A stretch of DNA of 64,000 bases from Liolophura sinensis (lineage: Eukaryota; Mollusca; Polyplacophora; Chitonida; Chitonidae). This document shows, one piece after another, positions 44,484 through 57,720 of this stretch. Numbering within the stretch: position 1 is the first letter of the stretch; each line of letters begins with the position of its first letter. The notes below the pieces were generated by a model. It was not told where the DNA came from. It was given only the letters and a program-made list of their open reading frames with translations, and did not search any database. The position numbers and the translations under genes are program-made. The stretch is from contig NC_088305.1 of NCBI RefSeq assembly GCF_032854445.1, positions 9,615,606 to 9,679,605 on the forward strand, given 5' to 3'.

Positions 44484-46019
44484 GATCCCTCCATAAATCC
44501 ATCCCAGTCCTCTACCGTGCATTTTAGTGAAACACCCACGGAATAAAAAAGCAACAATATATTAACTAAGTACACAGCTACATTGTCTCCATTTTGACAA
44601 AGCTGATAACATACGTAGGCGTTGTAGATAATATCACTGTTGCACTTTTCGCCTAGTATTTCATGCCCACACTAAATCAGCACCAGTGTCCAAATATTAA
44701 CTCAGAGACTAGAGAAATGAGCCATCGGAGAAGGGAGCATCAAATCATTTAGTTCCCTCCGTGGACTTGACACAGACAATAGGGACCGTCTTGAATAAAC
44801 AGTACGATAATAATGCTGCTAACGGAAGCCAAGTGTACCTTTGAGTGGGCCAAATCACCAGGCCATAAATGTGCTATATGCTGACTAAAAGCATCGCAGT
44901 CACCAAACCTAATATGTGCATTTATCTTAGAATATGTGGGACGCGGGGTGGGAAATTATGCCAACTTATGAGATTGAACTAGTTCCATCTTTCATAGATG
45001 CCTTTTGGATTAGTGTAATTAGGGTAGGAATCTGATCGTCTACATTGGACAGCTCTCTCTCCCTCTCTCTCTGTCTCTCTATCTGTTTTTGACCTAGTTT
45101 GCGTTTAGGTAAATCCGGCAGGCTGATTGCCCCTGTGGCCTTACAATAACCATGATTCACGTCTACTAACCCTTTGTATTTATTGTCCACCAAAGTTGTA
45201 ACGACTGTTCAATGGGGTCCTCGGAATAATGAAAGGGTTTCGAGTTCTGCGGTCTACTGTGACTTTAAATGGCACTTGCAGGGCAAATAGAAAGTGGAAT
45301 AAAAGCGACATTGTCTATGCGGGCCTCGTATATCCAGCTCAATCATAAATATTAGATCAACTGCAAACGCTTGCTAATCTTATGACGCTTAAACGGAAAA
45401 CCGGTAAGTGTTTATCAAATCGATCAAATTAGTGGGAGATTTTCTGACAATCGAAAGCTATTTTCCATTCACCTCGTTCCCGCGTAGCATTGTATTACAG
45501 AGTAAATATTCCCCGCCAAGGAGAAAGACGGTAATTGTCATAGATATATACGCACACGCAGTAGGGTAGTTATTTTACGTTTACCCGGAAGCGGTCTTCA
45601 AAAGTTTCTGAAGCGAGGACGACAGGAAACGAGTCAGAACTTCATTATTATAAACTAAATAACTTAAATTAGCTTTGCGTAAACATCGCGTATAAATATT
45701 GTACTTGGTCCTTTAAAAATTCAATTGTACAGCTTTAAAATACATGCGGCAATTAGATTTTCAAACGGCATTCCAAATGTAAGCCGATACCACATGGGTA
45801 AGAAAATAACACGTTGACCATATAGCCTGAAGGTATCATAGCACTGAGGGCGTTTTATATAAGCTATATACAAGTTTAACAAAAAAGAATGATTTCTGTC
45901 CGTAATATATGCTAATATCGATCACACTTATGCCAAATGTGTCCTCTTTATGATCGCATATATGTAATTTATACTAACACACATCACGACAAGAAATCAT
46001 TTACCAGTAGTTGCGTGTT
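44484..46019. other. Intergenic DNA
   Basis: No gene. A CT-rich microsatellite lies at 45050-45080. Confidence 0.5.
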
Positions 46020-46121
46020 TTATTTATTGATTTATTTGACTGGCGTTTTACGCCGTACTCAAGAGTACTTCACTTACACGACGGCGGCCAGCATTAGGGT
46101 GGGTGGAAAACGGGCAGAGCC
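46020..46121 (-). repeat. SINE family A, 3' part
   Basis: TTTATTTGACTGGCGTTTTA, CACTTACACGACGGCGGCCA, ending at GGGCAGAGCC. Confidence 0.88.
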
Positions 46122-46190
46122 TTTGCGTGTTTTATCATATCATCACCACGGAACAGCTGAAACGTGATATTACGCCATAAGCATACATAC

Positions 46191-46191
<1 letters not shown>

Positions 46192-46221
<30 letters not shown>
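46192..46221. repeat. (TG)n microsatellite
   Basis: Fifteen TG units without interruption. Confidence 0.97.
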
Positions 46222-46222
<1 letters not shown>

Positions 46223-46684
46223 AAGAGAAATTAATTTTCTGTCCGTTCACATTAATGGTTTTTATGCTCATAGGTGTTTCACGATTTTTCATCTCGTGTA
46301 TGTAGAAACGACTGGAGATAAGTGTACTTGTGAATTTCAGCTGATGTTTTAGCTTCTTCCCGCTCAATGAATATTTTAGCTTTCGTGCTCTAAACTGCCT
46401 TGGATGTGTGCTGAAATCATAGCTACGACGGCTGACATCTAGCAGCCATTCTTATTCACAAACAAAAAAATTCAATTAATTCAAGAAAATTGTTGTCGGT
46501 ACACCATGCAGTCAGAATCTTGGTAACATTACCATAATAGAGAATGAAGGTTACTAACAGCTTTCCTACTAACAAATTCGTCAAAAAAATTTTTTTTCAT
46601 AAGCACTAACTGAGGTCTGTTTTTTGGCAAAAACATTTTCTAATCTGTCCATGACCGAGGTTGGTGAGATTGATTAAAGCGTCA

Positions 46685-46795
46685 TTATAACTGGGGTAAA
46701 CTGACATGAGACAAGATTTTACTGGTAGGATGTGACCATTTGCCAACTAGCGCACCCCTGCTTTAGTAAATATGCTGTAGTCTTTTACATTGTTA
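46685..46795 (+). repeat. Dispersed repeat D, copy 2
   Basis: ACTGGGGTAAACTGACATGA, GTGACCATTTGCCAACTAGC and GCTGTAGTCTTTTACATT. The central GTCGTTGCTGC part is replaced. Confidence 0.65.
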
Positions 46796-47044
46796 ACCTG
46801 TTTGCATAAAGCCGTATTCTGCTGGTGTACTTAGCAACCATCAGGACTGGTGCCCTGCATCGATCCCATGTTATTGTTCGTTAAATGTAACGGCAATCCC
46901 GTAATTCCGGGCCAGTGACGTTTTGTGAATTTCTGTTATTGTTATATTATTGTACTCTACAGTCATTCCCGACTAGGCCATGTTTTGCTATGTGACATTT
47001 AAGTTGCTTCCTTTTAGGCATATACATCCAAAGCTTCAAGAATA

Positions 47045-47165
47045 CCGTCACTGAGGTAAATTGACAAGTGACCTCGTTACATCATGTACGACCATTTGCC
47101 AATTATCACAATGTCGTTGCTGCTCTGGTTTTATTGGCAATGCTGTAGTCTTTTATATTAAGCAA
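47045..47165 (+). repeat. Dispersed repeat D, copy 3 (best)
   Basis: CACTGAGGTAAATTGACAAG, CGACCATTTGCCAATTATCA, GTCGTTGCTGCTCTGGTTTT, GCTGTAGTCTTTTATATTAA. Confidence 0.75.
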
Positions 47166-47977
47166 GCGTAAGCTTGCTTCGATCTGCAAACGTCGTAAAT
47201 GTTTGTTGAAAAAAAAAGACATTGGATCTCTGTTTGCCCCTTGATAAAGCACAGCTAAGACAAAAGATTTCGTGTAACTCCATTTCGTGGAGATGGCCTT
47301 TCACATTAGATAGGAACATCTCCAACACACATTATACGTTTCCTTCTCTTGTCCCAGGGCATGGCACTTCTATAGGTCACACCAGCCTCAGTAAAAGTTA
47401 CTTACTTTTGTTGATTCAAATCGTGAGATGTTTGGGGTACGCAGAAACGACTTCTTCGATAGTGATCTTTTCTTGTTAACAAGTCAAGCCGAAAATGTCC
47501 ACCAAATCATGTGTTGGAAAAGCTAAATCCGGGAAACACTAGACAAAAATTAGTATCAAAGAAAGACGTATTCGTTGTTTTCGCTCTACGTTTCTCTCCT
47601 TCCTCCATAACATGTGTACACAGACAGCTTTCTCGCTCAAATATTCCCAAACATAAGGAGAACAAGTCGATCACATCTTTTTGTCTGCTTGTCTATTGAC
47701 GCACAATCCCTAAGCCATGTTTCTTCAAACGTCCATGTGAATAAGTACTCTCAAGTTAAGCAATAATAGCACAGCAATGTTGTTGCCATTTTGCAAGCAA
47801 CAGCTCTGATCGTATTGGCACACCTCCACAACTTCAGGTGCAAATGTAAACTTAACTGACCTTAAGTAATCATGAAAAAGCACAAATTGCCTTCATATTG
47901 CTGTGTGCCACCCCAAGGACAAGGTCGCCAAGGAAACGCATCGAGGCTTTGGTACCAACTGATTCCGTGGATAGAAA

Positions 47978-48107
47978 GTGTGTTGATTGTACATGTAAAT
48001 ATAAGAACGTTTGCTTAGTCTGTTTTCACATGGTGCAAATCAGTGTGTTGATTGTACATGTAAATATAAGAATGTTTGCTTAGTCTGTTGTAAAATAGTG
48101 AAAATCA
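47978..48107 (+). repeat. 65-bp tandem duplication
   Basis: Two copies of a 65-bp unit beginning GTGTGTTGATTGTACATGTA, with about five differences. Confidence 0.9.
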
Positions 48108-48109
48108 AC

Positions 48110-48880
48110 TAAACACTCTAGTGAAGCAATCAGTGAATATTACTGCATAGTTTCTAAGGGTACCACTATCAGAAAGAAAATATGAGAAACAACAGGCTTG
48201 TTCAACTCTCAGATCAGGGATAGGCCTTACACAAGATCAAAGAAACACGAAGGCGCTTGAATAAGCTCAGTACGTATATACAAATAATACAACTGAGAAT
48301 AATATGCAAAATAATACAAATGATCACAAAATATATAGTCTCCTACTGATGGCAACGTCCAAATCCGGAGGTGAGTCAGTCCACATAAATATAGAATCCA
48401 CAGTCAAAACGGATTCCTCAATCGCAGGATCACAGTCCAATAAGTGACAAGCTGTAGTGGGCACGGCACGCTGACGATGGTTGATCACCAACTGCCTGTG
48501 AAGGTGTAACTTCTCAGGGCGGACCGGTTGACAGTAGTGTTCGTGACACCGAGTTGGCGATGTGTGTTTTACTCATCGGAAATATACACAAAGTCAGTTT
48601 CAGGCTAAACCTGGATAAAATTCGTAATCGCACATAGAGACAATGAGCGATACAAGCTCCAGAATAATGTCTCGGTGAATAGCCAGTGGGAAAACACAAG
48701 CTCAGAAAGTGCCACCTACAGCAAATGAAGTATAAATGGCAAACGTGAGAGCCCATATTTCCAAACCCGGTAAAATCTTCCATAGTGGATGAAACTAAAT
48801 ATGACTGCTCTCAAGTGGACTTGAGTAAGTGATTGCGAGTTTCACAGCTCCATCGCTCATTTTCATGCACTAACGTAAAG
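48110..48880. other. Intergenic DNA inside the duplicated region
   Basis: Unique sequence, no gene recognised. Confidence 0.5.
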
Positions 48881-50404
48881 AAAATTCTGGATGATTTGAT
48901 TGTTTACAACACCGATGCATATTTCCAGAATGTATACTCTATGCACAATGACACTAAACTCCATTTTGATATCTTCTTGTTAATCAAGTCAAGCTGTACA
49001 TGTGCAGCAAATTATGTGTTGAAAAAGTTAAATCCTGGAAACACTAGGCCAAAATTATCACATATTTAGATTACAGAAACACATGTTCTTTGTTTTCGCT
49101 CTATATGTTAATGTTGTACATTACATAGTGGGGAAAATGTTGCAAATTCTCATGTAAAAGTGTTAACTTGTTTTTAAATTGTCTTCTGTTCCTCGTAGAA
49201 CAGTAACTTGTATTCATGAAAAATAATACAGGTTTACTAAGATACTTCGGTGAAGTCCACCCATATATTGTGACATAAGTTTAAAATAAATTCCTGCTTA
49301 ACAAAAGCAGCTGCTACATGCAGCTGAACGTCAACCAAACGCACTGGTACAGAATCGACTGCCTCACATTTTGCTGCTTCCTCCATAATATGTGTGCACA
49401 GACAGCTTTCTCGTTCAAATATTCCTAAAACAGAAACAGAACAATTTTTATCCTTCTTTTTTTTCTTTTCCTCGTAAAACAGTAGCTTGCAGTCACGAGA
49501 TACAATAGCAGTTGATCAAGATGTTTCTGTAAAATCCAAACATATACTGTGACATAAGTTAAAACAAATTCCTGGTTATGAGGTGTAACAAAAAAGTTGT
49601 ACAAAAGCTTGTAGCTGAACGTCAATTAAGAGCGCTGGTGCAGAATCGATTGCCTTACATTTTCCCCCTTTCTCCATAATACATGTATATAGACACTCTT
49701 ACAATATTTCCAAATATAATGAGAATGAGTCGATCACGTCTATATTCTTTACTTGATTATTGACGCGCAAAATCCCCATGCCATGTTTCTTCAAACGTCC
49801 AAGTGAATGTCTACTCCAAGGTTAAGCAATGGTGGCATAAAAATCCTCTTGCTATTTTGAAGGTAAGAGTTGTGGTCGTATTGACACACCTCAGGTCTTC
49901 AAGCGCAATTTTTTTTCTTTTAATTGACTTCACGTATTTAGAAAAAAAGCAGTTTGCTTTCATATTGCCATGTCACGGCAAGGACAAAGTCGCCAAGGAA
50001 ACGAATGAAGGCTTTTGCATCAAATAATTCCGTGGATAGAGTCTCCTGGGTGTACATGCAAGAATAATAACGTTTGCTTATTCCGTTTTCAAAAAAGAAA
50101 TTGTTACAGGATCAGAAACAACTAAACTATCAACCAAAGTAATCAGTAAATACTGCTACGTATTGACTCAAATACCAAAGAATAGATTCTAGGTGAATTT
50201 TTTTCTCTTTGTGATTTTCCTAAACCCTTGTACATACACCGACACACACAGTTCATTGCACACGCCTTGCTTAGACACACATTTACTTCAGGAAGTGGCT
50301 CGTTTTTTCTTGATAAGGAGTTCAGCCATTGTGACAGAGGGTGTATAAGTTACAAATACATGCATTTATTAAAACATTTACACCGACAGTTAGAATGAAG
50401 TCTC

Positions 50405-50525
50405 TTACTGAGGTAAACAGACATAGGAAAAGATTACACTAGTAAGCTGTGATCATTTCTTACCTACCACAGTAATCGCCGTTCTCGTTTTAATAGCTAT
50501 GTTGTCATCCCTTATACCACCCTGT
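50405..50525 (+). repeat. Dispersed repeat D, copy 4
   Basis: ACTGAGGTAAACAGACATAG, GTGATCATTTCTTACCTACC, GCCGTTCTCGTTTTAATAGC. Confidence 0.6.
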
Positions 50526-50744
50526 TGGTGGACTAAGCGACCACAAGGCCGTTTGTAAGTTCAATGTGACGGCGCCACTCCCCAGTTTTAGGTAATTCAA
50601 GAACAGTGACGTCTTGTGAATTGCAATTATTATTACTTTATTTCGTCGAAGCTAGGAAGCGAATAAGCAGCTATTTTTAGCGAGTAGAAAAGGTAGAAGG
50701 ATACTGCAACTGTGGTCAGTTGAAGAGGCCAAATTTTGGTGTTA

Positions 50745-50830
50745 CGTGTGGCCAACCATGCCCTAACCAAAACCCGGTCAACGCTGCTCTGGTCTTACTC
50801 GCTAGGCTGTAGTCTTTCAAATTAAACAAG
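50745..50830 (+). repeat. Dispersed repeat D, copy 5 (3' half)
   Basis: GTGGCCAACCATGCCCTAAC, CAACGCTGCTCTGGTCTTAC, GGCTGTAGTCTTTCAAATTA; part of the segmental duplication. Confidence 0.65.
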
Positions 50831-51994
50831 CGTAAGTTAACTTCCATCTGAAGACGTCGTTGACATCGCTGATGAAGTGCAAATGTGTCACGGCAGAGGT
50901 ACTCTAGTCGAGTTGTATACAGTGTGCAAAACGTGACTGCCCAGTGCAATGTTTAAGAACCATTTCCTCGTTTATCCCTCGCAGAGACACAGCTGAAACA
51001 AAAGGTTTCTTGTAACCCTGTTTCGTGACAGTGGTCTTTCGCTTGGATGGGATTGTTTTACAGTCTCAACATAGGTTATACGCCCTTTCTCTTGTCACAG
51101 AGCACGTCACTTCTACACCTGACACCGCCACTTGGTATAAGTTACTTAGTTTGGTTTACTCTCAGCGTGAGATGTTTAGGGTATGCAGAAACAGTTTCTT
51201 CGATATTGATCTCCTCTTGTTAACAAGTCGAGCCGAAAATGTGCACCAAACCATGTGTTGAAATAACTAAATCTGGGTAACTCTAGGCCAAAATTATCAC
51301 AGAATTAGCAGATAAAAAACATGCGTTCTTGGTTTTCACTATATATGTTAATGCTGTAAATCAAATAGCCGGGAAAATGTTGCAAATTTTCATGTAAAAG
51401 TGTTAACCTCGTTTTAATTTGTTTTCTCATAAAATAATAGCTTGCAGTCACGAGAGGTTTAACATACTTCTGTGAAATCCACCTCTATTCTGTGAAAATA
51501 TTCTAGGTGATGGGTGAAGCATAAAAAAAGTTGTCATAAGTGTACAGCATTTGGGACATAAACGTCAACCAAGCGCACTGGTGCAGGATCGATTGTTTAA
51601 CATTTTGCACCTTCTTCCAGAATACATGTATACACAGCTTTCTCGTTCAAATGTTTCCCAAAATGAAGAGAACAAGTTGATCACGCCTTTTTGTTTTCCC
51701 TTTTCATACGCCCACACACACAGTTTACTATGCATGTTTATAGATGCACTAAAGTTAGATAGTTTAGGACAGACTAGAAACAGTGGCACGATTACCCTAG
51801 AACCGCTATTTGCTGAACTATTTCAAAATTAGCGGCAAAACAAAACCAAAAGACCTGACTCTAGAACGGGTCAAAAAGCTTTTTCCTCTATTGGAGACGA
51901 AATACGATAGAAAAGCCTAAGGAGCCTGTCGAACTGTGATATCTAGCGTCTGGTCATATATAACCGCCATAATATAGTAACTTCCTCGCTTGCC

Positions 51995-52237
51995 GTTCAG
52001 CATGAAGGGGATAGTGCAATGACTGGTTGACCCGTATCAGTATAATGGCTCAGGCGGGGCGGCTTACTTGCCTTCGGTAAGTCGTCTCAGTGAAACAGCA
52101 CTAAATAAAAGAGCGGTGGAAATCCGTCCTGCTACAAGGAGGCACATTACACGTACATGCACAATAAGGATTTCTTCGTCGTCATATGAGTGAAAACTTG
52201 TTGAGTACGACGTTAAACCCCAAGCACTCACTCACTC
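51995..52237 (+). repeat. SINE family B, head truncated
   Basis: GTTCAGCATGAAGGGGATAG, GACTGGTTGACCCGTATCAG, AAAAGAGCGGTGGAAATCCG, GACGTTAAACCCCAAGCACT and (ACTC)n; the best-preserved B body. Confidence 0.9.
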
Positions 52238-52784
52238 GTCATAATATTGATGTATTGGATTTTCTTTTATCACAATGCACATCTTCACAACAATTTCAGC
52301 ATATGTTTTCAAAACATAGCATAACCGACAAACCACGCATACAAAATCACAGACGACTAATGTGTGTGGACGTGTGTGTGCAAATACATCCATACATACG
52401 CTCTTGTATGTACTTACACTTATAAATACACACTCAAATTAACAAATACTCGTACACATGTATCTGTATGTACTTTGTACATGTATGCTGGGATACGTAA
52501 TATAACTGACTAATATCTAATATTTGATTGACTACCAGTCAAATAAATAAATATCTTAATATCTACACATGTATCAAACAGCAATAGTTAAATTCCTTTT
52601 AAAAAGCAAAATGTTTTATAGGTTTACTACAGAATCCAATATTCATTCAAACACATTTTTTCGAAAAGCAGGGGTATTTAGCAGGGATCAGATTGATTAA
52701 ACGTAAGAAATGTAGAAACAAGGAGGCTGTTGAGATGTGGACGTAGTTTTCCACTGTATCGACGGTAGAATATAGTCCCACGCG

Positions 52785-52905
52785 AAGCACCAGAAAAACT
52801 ACACAATAGGGAGTAAAATGAGAGCAGCAACGACAGTGTACTAAATGGCAAATGGCCGCAGGTAATCGAAATACGGCCTCTAGTCATTTTACCATAGCTG
52901 GGGTT
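52785..52905 (-). repeat. Dispersed repeat D, copy 6
   Basis: On the minus strand: CCATTTGCCATTTAGTACAC, GTCGTTGCTGCTCTCATTTT. Confidence 0.65.
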
Positions 52906-53419
52906 TTATTCCAACTGTTCATGTAATTTCTTGAATAGTGGTAAACTACACAATACCTAGCACGACAGTTAGTCTAGGATTGCTTATAACATTGTGTTGT
53001 CATCACATGTAATAAACAACCAAACGGAGCGGGCCTCGGAAATACTTCATCTAGCAGGAGAATCTTGGTTTACACAGGAATAAAATATGAACGACTACTG
53101 TACGACAGTGTGATAGTTGAGTGATGGTGAAGTCCGGCTTCTTGTCGATTATCATGTACTTGAGTTATTGATTTAAAGTATGAAGAGCTAAAGTGACAAA
53201 TAACATCCGATAATTTGCCACCAAAATGTTTCAACTATCTCTAATACATTCACAGGTACCAGTACCAGCGTCTATCGACGGCCAACAAAGGGGCATAACT
53301 GGTGATCCTCTTCCTTGATATGTTCATCGAAGTCACCAAACCCAAGACTGTTGTTCTACTGAAAAGAAAGGAAATGGTGAATTGAAATAATATCAAAAAC
53401 AGAGCACAGAAAGTGAAAC

Positions 53420-53520
53420 CAGTACAATGCCGACAGTGTGACCGCTGACAAAAGGTCACACGTAATGGGTGAGATCAGGCCTCTTTTCACTTTACCTCAG
53501 TCACGGGTTTTATTAGCCGT
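53420..53520 (-). repeat. Dispersed repeat D, copy 7
   Basis: On the minus strand: GTGACTGAGGTAAAGTGAAA and GTGACCTTTTGTCAGCGGTC, then CACACTGTCGGC. Confidence 0.55.
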
Positions 53521-54273
53521 TTACTCACGTTTGTTGGAGAGAGCCCCTTCTCGTCTCGCTGAAAGTCACGCAACCTCGTGAGACAATTGGGCTTATTTCA
53601 TCGGTATCTAGGAGCTCGGTATCTAGGTGATGTGACGTATCACATCACCTTTTTCCCTAATGTTCACTAGAAGAACGGAAGATTTCGGAACATTATTTCA
53701 GAAATCTTTTACTCATGGGTAATAAGAGTGCGACATTCAGTGTCGTGATTAGATTTAGAAAAACGTCATAAAGTATATTTATGCACTGTTTTAATTGATC
53801 TATTAATCGATGCCTACTTCCATTTTCAGAGGTCTTCTCCTTTAAAGGCGTCACACATTCTTAGCGGCTGATCAGTAAGAAGACCTAGCTACCCTGTAAT
53901 CTGAGAGCATTCAATGTATCAAGTGAGAGATATCACTGAAAATTTCGGCAGAGACAGGTATAACCATATCGGTATCTGCAGTCCCAGGTGTCCAGTAGTT
54001 CTGTGATATTTTTAATCCCTCGACTGGTCACCACCAATAATGTTAGGTCTGAGAGACAGACTACGTGAATGCGTGCGAAGGATCAGTTGGGATTTAGGAT
54101 TACTCGATCACTTAGGCATCTATGGATGACCTCTAGCCTCATTGTCTGGCTTTCTAACCTATTATATTGATTATCGCTTTAAATCAGCATCGTCTGAGAC
54201 AAGGATCCCGCTTTTCTATGTAAGCTCATGCCAGACACCCTAACTCAATGTTAATGACTTTCCAAGGGTCGTT

Positions 54274-54651
54274 GTGAAGGGAATTTCCAAAGAGCTGTTG
54301 GCATTTGCGAGTGTCTCTGGCAACAAGAGCTCCGCTGATTTCTACCTGTTGATTAACATTCTGGTCTCGACGGGAGGTTATTACACGCCGTACCTGGCGC
54401 TAACCCCAGCGATCAGTCAATACTGGCGCTCACACCTGGCGCTGTCAGTCCATCAGTTTATACCGTTGAAGGTGATTGCCACGAAAAGACCACTCACACT
54501 TAGCGCAGATTTATACCGTGAAGAAACCACGCACTTTCTTGCAAGGCTTGGTCTCTGTCTATGTTATTGGCAGTCATGTGCTGCTGTTGTCCTTCATCTT
54601 TTCACATTTGTAAGTTATAAATTTGAACCAGTACGTTCACGGCCAGTTTAA
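54274..54651 (+). other. Unassigned 125-codon open frame
   Basis: I do not recognise it. It starts at a GTG, not an ATG, and could be read as an exon after AAGGGTCG. It contains mixed hydrophobic segments (FYLLINILVSTGGYYTPYLA and LARLGLCLCYWQSCAAVVLH) but no motif or clear splice sites. It may well be chance; it is recorded because it is the longest non-repeat open frame in this half of the window with a protein-like composition. Confidence 0.15.
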
Positions 54652-55604
54652 TAGGTGCAAAAAACAGGAGACAAAAAATCGACCCCCTGACTCTCCAAAA
54701 GGTATTCCATACAGGACAAGACTTTGAGAATCTCAAGTTACATTTAAGAAAATATGTGTTCAAGAATTTGTATTGGTGATCGAAATACCTAGTATTTCAA
54801 GCATATTAAACAGTTCTAAAAATGCAGTTGACCTCAAAAATCCATCACGCCATAGAAGGGACAATAAATCTTTAAAATTTTAAAATTTAAAGCCTTGTGA
54901 CTTGTTCTCACCAGGCTTATGTTATAGATGTAAGGACAACAAAATTAACAATTTCTGTAACTTTAAGTGAATCCGACAGACGGGCGGACCGATGGCCTAC
55001 GACAGAGACGTACTTTTCACAGTGAAACGTCATCTGGACGTGCAATTCTAGGGAAAGTATATATTGGGGTGATAGACAGCGCGTGAAGGTTGTTATCTAC
55101 CTTATACACAGTGCCCTTTGTTTCTAAATGATTCGATCAATAGCCAAAGACGACACGTTTGGTCAGGAAAATATGCCGTTACAACCTATTATGTAGACAG
55201 CAAAGTGTTACATTCATTCTTTCGCATGAATAGTTACGCTTAACATTTTACTCCGAGTCAGAATGCTTGATCTATACGTTGAATATGGTAAAAAGACGTG
55301 CTTTTTGCTCTAGCTTATGGTTCTTCAAATGTCGCTAATTTTCATGTCTCTAAATGAAAATGTCTTATCGTAATATATAATTGCACAAATCGCATTTATA
55401 CGCATTGTGTCCTATTATGTTGTACGTAACGCTGTTATGAAAATGGAATATGTTTGCTAACTGCATAACTATAGCAAATCTTGACTGCAAATAATATCAT
55501 ATTTGTCTTGTTCGATAAATATGATCCAATGAAATCTCTCAGTACACATTTTCTCGTCATACGTTGTTTTGAAATCAATTATATTACAGGAAGTCACCTT
55601 CTTG
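54652..55604. other. Intergenic DNA
   Basis: No feature recognised. Confidence 0.5.
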
Positions 55605-55795
55605 TTCAAGTCCAGCTCATGCTGGCTACCTCTCCAGCCGTACTTGGGAAGGTCTGGCAGCAACCTGCGGATGGCCGTGGGTTTCCCCCGGGCTCTGACC
55701 GGTTTCCACCCACCATAATGCTGGCCGCCGTCGTATAAGTGAAATATTCTTGAGTACGGCGTAAAACACCAATCATATAAATAAATAAATTCTTG
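55605..55795 (+). repeat. SINE family A, head truncated, well preserved
   Basis: From TTGTTCAAGTCCAGCTCATG to GTATAAGTGAAATATTCTTG and ATAAATAAATAAAT; close to consensus, so probably a recent insertion. Confidence 0.93.
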
Positions 55796-56324
55796 TTTAT
55801 CCATCTGTGAAACTCACTTGAGATTGATTGCCTTCCACCAACATGCAGCATGACACACAACCAACATGCACGAAGACACAAACATTCAAAGCAGTAAACT
55901 GTTAAGGATTTAGGGTGAGGCTAGAGTGTACACTGTTATAATAACATATAGGGCTGTCTCATATTCTACGGAATATTCAGTTCATCTAATACAATCTTTA
56001 TGTTAAATTAATGGAGTATTTGTGCTCTGCCTTACAAAATAATCTGCTGCAATAACAAAATGCATTTTAGCATCACTCAGACAACAGGCTTTATGTTTCA
56101 GTTCAACAGATTTTGTTTTGAGAGCAAACTTTTAGGTGTAGCTTAAATAGAGGGTACATACTTGGCTTCACAGAAATCAAGAATTGACCTGTTTGCCAGA
56201 TGACAGTCTCAGTCACCTATATTTTAGGTCACACATGCGCAGTTCCAAGTACCACATCATGACAGAAAAGAACACATTTACAAGAAGTACACGTTTTGGG
56301 GATCTGACGAAAGATTCTAGACGT
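55796..56324. other. Intergenic DNA
   Basis: No feature recognised. Confidence 0.5.
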
Positions 56325-56770
56325 TCGTCCTCGGTGTTTGAATTAGTTTTATCAAAGTACGTTTGACGAAAGTACTGTTGAGTAGTGACGCTCGCCCAAA
56401 GCTTTGAATTAGTCTTCCTTACGTGCGTTTGCCGAGAGTGCTTTTGGGTTCTAACGCCTGGAAGTTTTGAATTATATATACTCGTTTGGCGAAAGTAATT
56501 AATAGTCTCAGCATCCGTCGTCACTTTTGAATTAGTACTCTCGGTGACGATATGTTTGAATCTTGAGACCTTGATGTCAGTTGTCAGACTTTGAACTGAC
56601 GCTCTCGAATTATTTTTGACGAAAGTACTTTTGAATGACGCTTTGACGTCAGATTTTACGTCTTAACATGCTGTAAGTACTTTAAGTCAGAGTACTTTTG
56701 AAACTGGACACTCGTGGTCAGACTTTGGAATTACTCTTCCTTAGGTACGTTTGTCTATACTTCCGTGTGA
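56325..56770. repeat. Diverged about 65-bp minisatellite
   Basis: Six to seven degenerate units with recurring words TTTGAATTAGT, GTTTGACGAAAGTACTTTTG and GACGCTC. On the minus strand several units stay open and give FRQT...KTNSK repeats, but there is no gene context. Confidence 0.75.
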
Positions 56771-57619
56771 AATGAAGAGAGCGCCACTGAAATCAAGTTA
56801 AAGCCCGTTTCGCGTGCTTGATGAATCTCTGACGCCTATTTGAGATGGTCCGGCGTTTTTGAGTCGACTCAGCGTGAGTACTCCGTCACTTAACCTATCA
56901 CTTGAATTATGACGCGCCAAACGGAGCAGCGCCTAAACCAAATTACCGGTCACCCGAATGTATCAATCTCTTTAGGCGGGATGTTTAACGGCAGAGTGAC
57001 AGATCATCTCGCCGGCGTTCCCCAGGGAGCTGGCTGACCCCTGCTCCATAGAGCCGAAGGAAAGGGGGACTGGCTGGTAGATCTATCACCCTTGCGCTAA
57101 AGCTCCTTAGGTCTCACCAGCAACGCCTGGAACGAGGGGAGGGGGGGGGGGGGGGGGGCGTGTTCCCCAATAATCCGTACCGTCCAAGCCGGCAAATTAC
57201 TCATAATGGATATGGGTGGATAACCTTTACAGTTACAGACCCGCCCGTGTTTTATCAACAAATAAGCCATTACATTCCACGAAGAGATCTTGTTTTCGGT
57301 CAGTATGAAGAATGTCAGGGACATGTCTAGAATAGATAGTTTATGTTGAACAAGGGATTGGTATAATGTATTTTATACTAACCCATTTTTTGAGTCGTAC
57401 CTCTAGCCATATTACAATGTTCTGTTTTTTGGGGAGGGTTTGTTTGTTTGTTTGTATTTTTTTTTGTTTTTTTTGTTGTTGTTTTTTTGCAGTGTTAACT
57501 GTGTAAACACTGAATTGGCTATTAATCTACGTATTTTACTTTTTCACATTTTTCGGGAATTCGTTTCATTTCATTGACAGATATAGGGAGAAAAGTTTTA
57601 ACATATGAAATATTGATCA
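56771..57619. other. Intergenic DNA with a G tract
   Basis: A run of about 19 G (57141-57159) and T-rich runs near 57457-57490. No gene. Confidence 0.55.
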
Positions 57620-57720
57620 GGTTTCCTCCGACTTTAATGCTGACCAGCTTCGTATAAGTGAAATATTCTTCAATACAGCTTAAAACTTTAATGGAACAAT
57701 AGATAAATAAATAAATAAAT
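57620..57720 (+). repeat. SINE family A, 3' part, diverged
   Basis: GGTTTCCTCCGACTTTAATG, GTATAAGTGAAATATTCTTC, and AAATAAATAAATAAAT. Confidence 0.82.

Larger units (their letters stand above)
47090..51700 (+). repeat. Diverged segmental duplications, 3-4 partial copies
   Basis: Blocks recur in the same order and direction. 47100-47580 matches 50780-51330, and 47470-47590 also matches 48968-49090. 47600-47790 matches 49376-49440, 49655-49830 and 51590-51690. 47930-48030 matches 49975-50085. Marker words include AAATGTCCACCAAATCATGT and CATGCCATGTTTCTTCAAAC. The copies are perhaps 75-85% alike with many indels, so the duplication is old. I see no coding frame shared between copies. Confidence 0.75.
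52238..54273. other. Intergenic DNA with two inverted repeat D copies
   Basis: Apart from repeat D at 52785-52905 and 53420-53520, I see no gene or element. Confidence 0.5.

Noticed and set aside
57141-57159. Long G tract as a possible quadruplex regulator
   Set aside because: An uninterrupted homopolymer with no nearby gene; slippage is enough to explain it.
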